Shown piece by piece: positions 62,316 to 64,000 of a stretch of DNA of 64,000 nucleotides. The notes under the pieces are model-generated. The model worked only from the letters and a program-made list of their open reading frames with translations, ran no database searches and was not told the origin of the DNA. The stretch lies in the NCBI RefSeq assembly GCF_001458335.1, contig NZ_CYTO01000009.1, positions 256,285 through 320,284 of the forward strand. Direction: 5' to 3'. Within the stretch, counting starts at the first letter, position 1. Each line of letters begins with the position of its first letter. Position numbers and translations under genes: made by a program. The DNA is from Cognatishimia activa (GTDB taxonomy: Bacteria > Pseudomonadota > Alphaproteobacteria > Rhodobacterales > Rhodobacteraceae).

Positions 62316-64000
62316 TTAGTCCTCGAGTTTGAACTGATTGCTGGGCAGGCCTTTGACGCCCGCATCTACTGCAAAAATTCCACCAGATAGCGGCGCCTCA
62401 GAGAGCGTTGCCGCTGGCAAACGGGTACGGGCACTGGTGATATACATAGTGGCATTGTCAGTGCCGCCAAAACAAAGGCTGGTCGGGCGCGGGACTGGGA
62501 CGTCGATATCATAATCGATGCTGCCATCCGGAGCATAACGGCGCACTTTCCAGCCATCCCAAAGCGCAACCCAAACGCCGCCTTCCGCGTCAACTGTAAT
62601 CCCGTCGGCACGGCCATCTTCAGAAGGGATCTGCGCAAAGGTCCGGCGGTTTGAAATCTGGCCGGAGCCCGGCACGCAATCATAGGCGTAAATCAGGCCT
62701 GGAATGGTATCGACGAAATAAAAGGTGCGGTTGTCGGGGCTCCAAGCGAGGCCGTTTGAAACGGTCAAACCGCTTTCTTGCCGTGCCCAAGTACCAGTGC
62801 TGTCGACGCGATAAAGCCCGCCGGTTGGTTTGGCCGCATCCATCCGCATGGACCCAACCCAGATCGCACCGCCGGGGCCGATCTTTGCGTCGTTAAGACG
62901 GTTTTCGTGCAAGCCTTCTTCTGGATCGCAGAAGGGGCGCAGGCTGCCGCTGTCAAAGTCCAAAACCTCCACACCATCTTGCGTGGTGACGATCAGTTCC
63001 TTTTCAGTCGTTGGCAGGACGGAACTGACAAGCTTGGTCAGGACGCAGGCCTCATTCACGCCGGTTTCGGCGTTGAAGCGGTAAACGGCAGGACGCAGGA
63101 TATCGACCCAATAGAGCAGGTTGTCAGTGCTGTGCCAGATCGGCGCTTCGCCCAGTTGTGCGCCCCAAGGCAGGACGCATTCCAAATCCATCGGTGCGCT
63201 TTTGCTGCTTTGTTGGCGCGGCTGGGGGCGAGAGCTGATGGCGACAGCACCGGCGGCACCGGTGATACGGCGCGCGGCGGCGATCAGGTCGCGACCTGCC
63301 GGGTGAATGCGCTCTTCGCCAAGCCGAGAGGCGGGCGCAAGAATGGATAGAGCGCCCAGTGGGGTTCCATCCGGCGACGACACAACGACCGAGACGCCAT
63401 TCACGCCTTCAAGATGTTCTTCGTAAGAGACCGCATAGCCACGTGCCTTGGTCAGGGCGAGGTCGCCTTCCAGTTCTTTCTGCGTCGTGAGAGTGGTTTT
63501 GGTGAAAGCCTCTAACGGGGATTGATCAATGAAAGCGCGGGTTAGGGACGGGTCTTGGAAAGCAAGCAGGGCTTTGCCCGCGGCGGTGCAGTGGAGTGGC
63601 ACGCGATCCCCGGCGCGCACATGCACGCTTAGGCCAGTGCCAGAACTCTCAGCCATATAAAGCACTTCGTTATTGTCGAGCTTACAAAGCGCGACAGTTT
63701 CCCCGAGTTCCGACGAAAGCCGCTCCAGTTCAGCGCCAGCCACCGCGTTCAGATCGAAAGTATCCCAGACCCGGTGGGACAATTCCAGAAATCGTGGCCC
63801 CAACGAGTAGGTGCCTTTTTCCTCGTCATTCCTCACAAGCCCAAATGCGATGAGCGTCCGCAGGATGCGCGCAAATGTTGGCTTTGACAGTCCCGAGGCG
63901 CTCAAGAGCTCGGCAAAACGCTGTGGCTTATCCGCGTCTGCGACCAGATCAAGCAAGGTCAGGCCTTTGGCAAGGGCAGCCGCACCGGCGGGGCGGTTTT
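62316..64000 (-). CDS. IclR-family regulator fused to an SMP-30/gluconolactonase domain (cut by window edge)
   Basis: The open frame runs off the right edge, so the N-terminus is missing; at least 561 residues. The first part is an IclR winged helix (GAAALAKGLTLLDLVADADK, then ASGLSKPTFARILRTL) and IclR effector domain (HCTAAGKALLAF, YAVSYEEHLEGVNGVSVVV). After a Gln/Ser/Pro linker (near 63210-63225) comes an SMP-30 beta-propeller with all metal ligands: Glu in LGEAPIWH, Asn in NRLNDAKIGPGG, Asn in VSNGLAWSPDN and Asp in RADGITVDAEG. It probably senses a sugar lactone or acid and hydrolyses the lactone. Co-transcribed with the SDR. Confidence 0.9.
   Translation of the reverse strand, partial: NRPAGAAALAKGLTLLDLVADADKPQRFAELLSASGLSKPTFARILRTLIAFGLVRNDEEKGTYSLGPRFLELSHRVWDTFDLNAVAGAELERLSSELGETVALCKLDNNEVLYMAESSGTGLSVHVRAGDRVPLHCTAAGKALLAFQDPSLTRAFIDQSPLEAFTKTTLTTQKELEGDLALTKARGYAVSYEEHLEGVNGVSVVVSSPDGTPLGALSILAPASRLGEERIHPAGRDLIAAARRITGAAGAVAISSRPQPRQQSSKSAPMDLECVLPWGAQLGEAPIWHSTDNLLYWVDILRPAVYRFNAETGVNEACVLTKLVSSVLPTTEKELIVTTQDGVEVLDFDSGSLRPFCDPEEGLHENRLNDAKIGPGGAIWVGSMRMDAAKPTGGLYRVDSTGTWARQESGLTVSNGLAWSPDNRTFYFVDTIPGLIYAYDCVPGSGQISNRRTFAQIPSEDGRADGITVDAEGGVWVALWDGWKVRRYAPDGSIDYDIDVPVPRPTSLCFGGTDNATMYITSARTRLPAATLSEAPLSGGIFAVDAGVKGLPSNQFKLED

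Noticed and set aside
1..64000. tRNA, rRNA, CRISPR arrays, prophage or insertion sequences
   Set aside because: No cloverleaf-like segments, regularly spaced repeats, transposase or phage genes were seen in any gap.

Overview
This 64 kb window is a chromosomal segment of an alphaproteobacterium, most likely a member of the Rhodobacterales (Roseobacter group). The evidence is a SAM/SAH-type riboswitch directly upstream of metK (a class known almost only from Rhodobacterales), an Irr-fabA-fabB-fabI cluster, a complete ybgC-tolQRAB-pal-cpoB block followed by tilS and ftsH, and a phoH-ybeY-corC-lnt-metK-trmB block. Coding density is high, and I see no rRNA, tRNA, CRISPR array, insertion sequence or prophage. 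Both ends cut a gene: pyruvate carboxylase (left) and an IclR/SMP-30 fusion (right).

Layout. 1-0.6 kb: start of pyc, with a dyad-rich upstream region. 0.9-5.6 kb: a GAF-GGDEF diguanylate cyclase and a UvrD/PcrA helicase carrying an atypical AT-rich insertion. 5.8-10.6 kb: the stress operon prkA-yeaH-spoVR. 11.3-18.9 kb: xerC, DUF484, transaldolase, a frameshifted priA, an MFS transporter, prmA and a small membrane protein. 19-23.3 kb: DUF1127, ruvC-ruvA-ruvB, a MazG-like gene, a hypothetical protein and a histidine phosphatase. 23.3-32.1 kb: the tol-pal block, tilS and ftsH. 32.4-36.3 kb: one-carbon genes fhs and folD with chorismate mutase, then a membrane-anchored LytTR regulator. 36.3-43.9 kb: a minus-strand run of HAD, alpha/beta hydrolase, EEP nuclease, two degenerate beta-ketoadipate homologues, an Lhr-like helicase and PdeM. 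44-47.8 kb: FKBP, fabI-fabB-fabA and irr. 47.9-50.2 kb: a DgoD-like enolase-superfamily protein and an unknown protein. 50.4-59.4 kb: miaB, two exported proteins sharing a small Cys-containing module, phoH, Dabb, ybeY, corC, lnt, metK, trmB. 59.5-64 kb: aroA-cmk, an SDR and the regulator-enzyme fusion.

Points of note. (1) A short intergenic element occurs three times in full (5702-5764, 13012-13073, 59389-59449) and once degraded (21693-21716): a GGGGC/GCCCC hairpin, a second hairpin whose stem differs between copies but stays paired, and a constant tail. (2) priA has a one-base frameshift and metK an in-frame TAG, while the DgoD-like and PcaD-like proteins each lack a catalytic residue by a single-base difference. 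Some of these may be sequence errors. (3) Adjacent exported proteins between miaB and phoH share a 33-residue module. (4) An IclR regulator is fused to an apparently intact SMP-30 lactonase domain. (5) A membrane LytTR gene has an 11-bp perfect inverted repeat just upstream.
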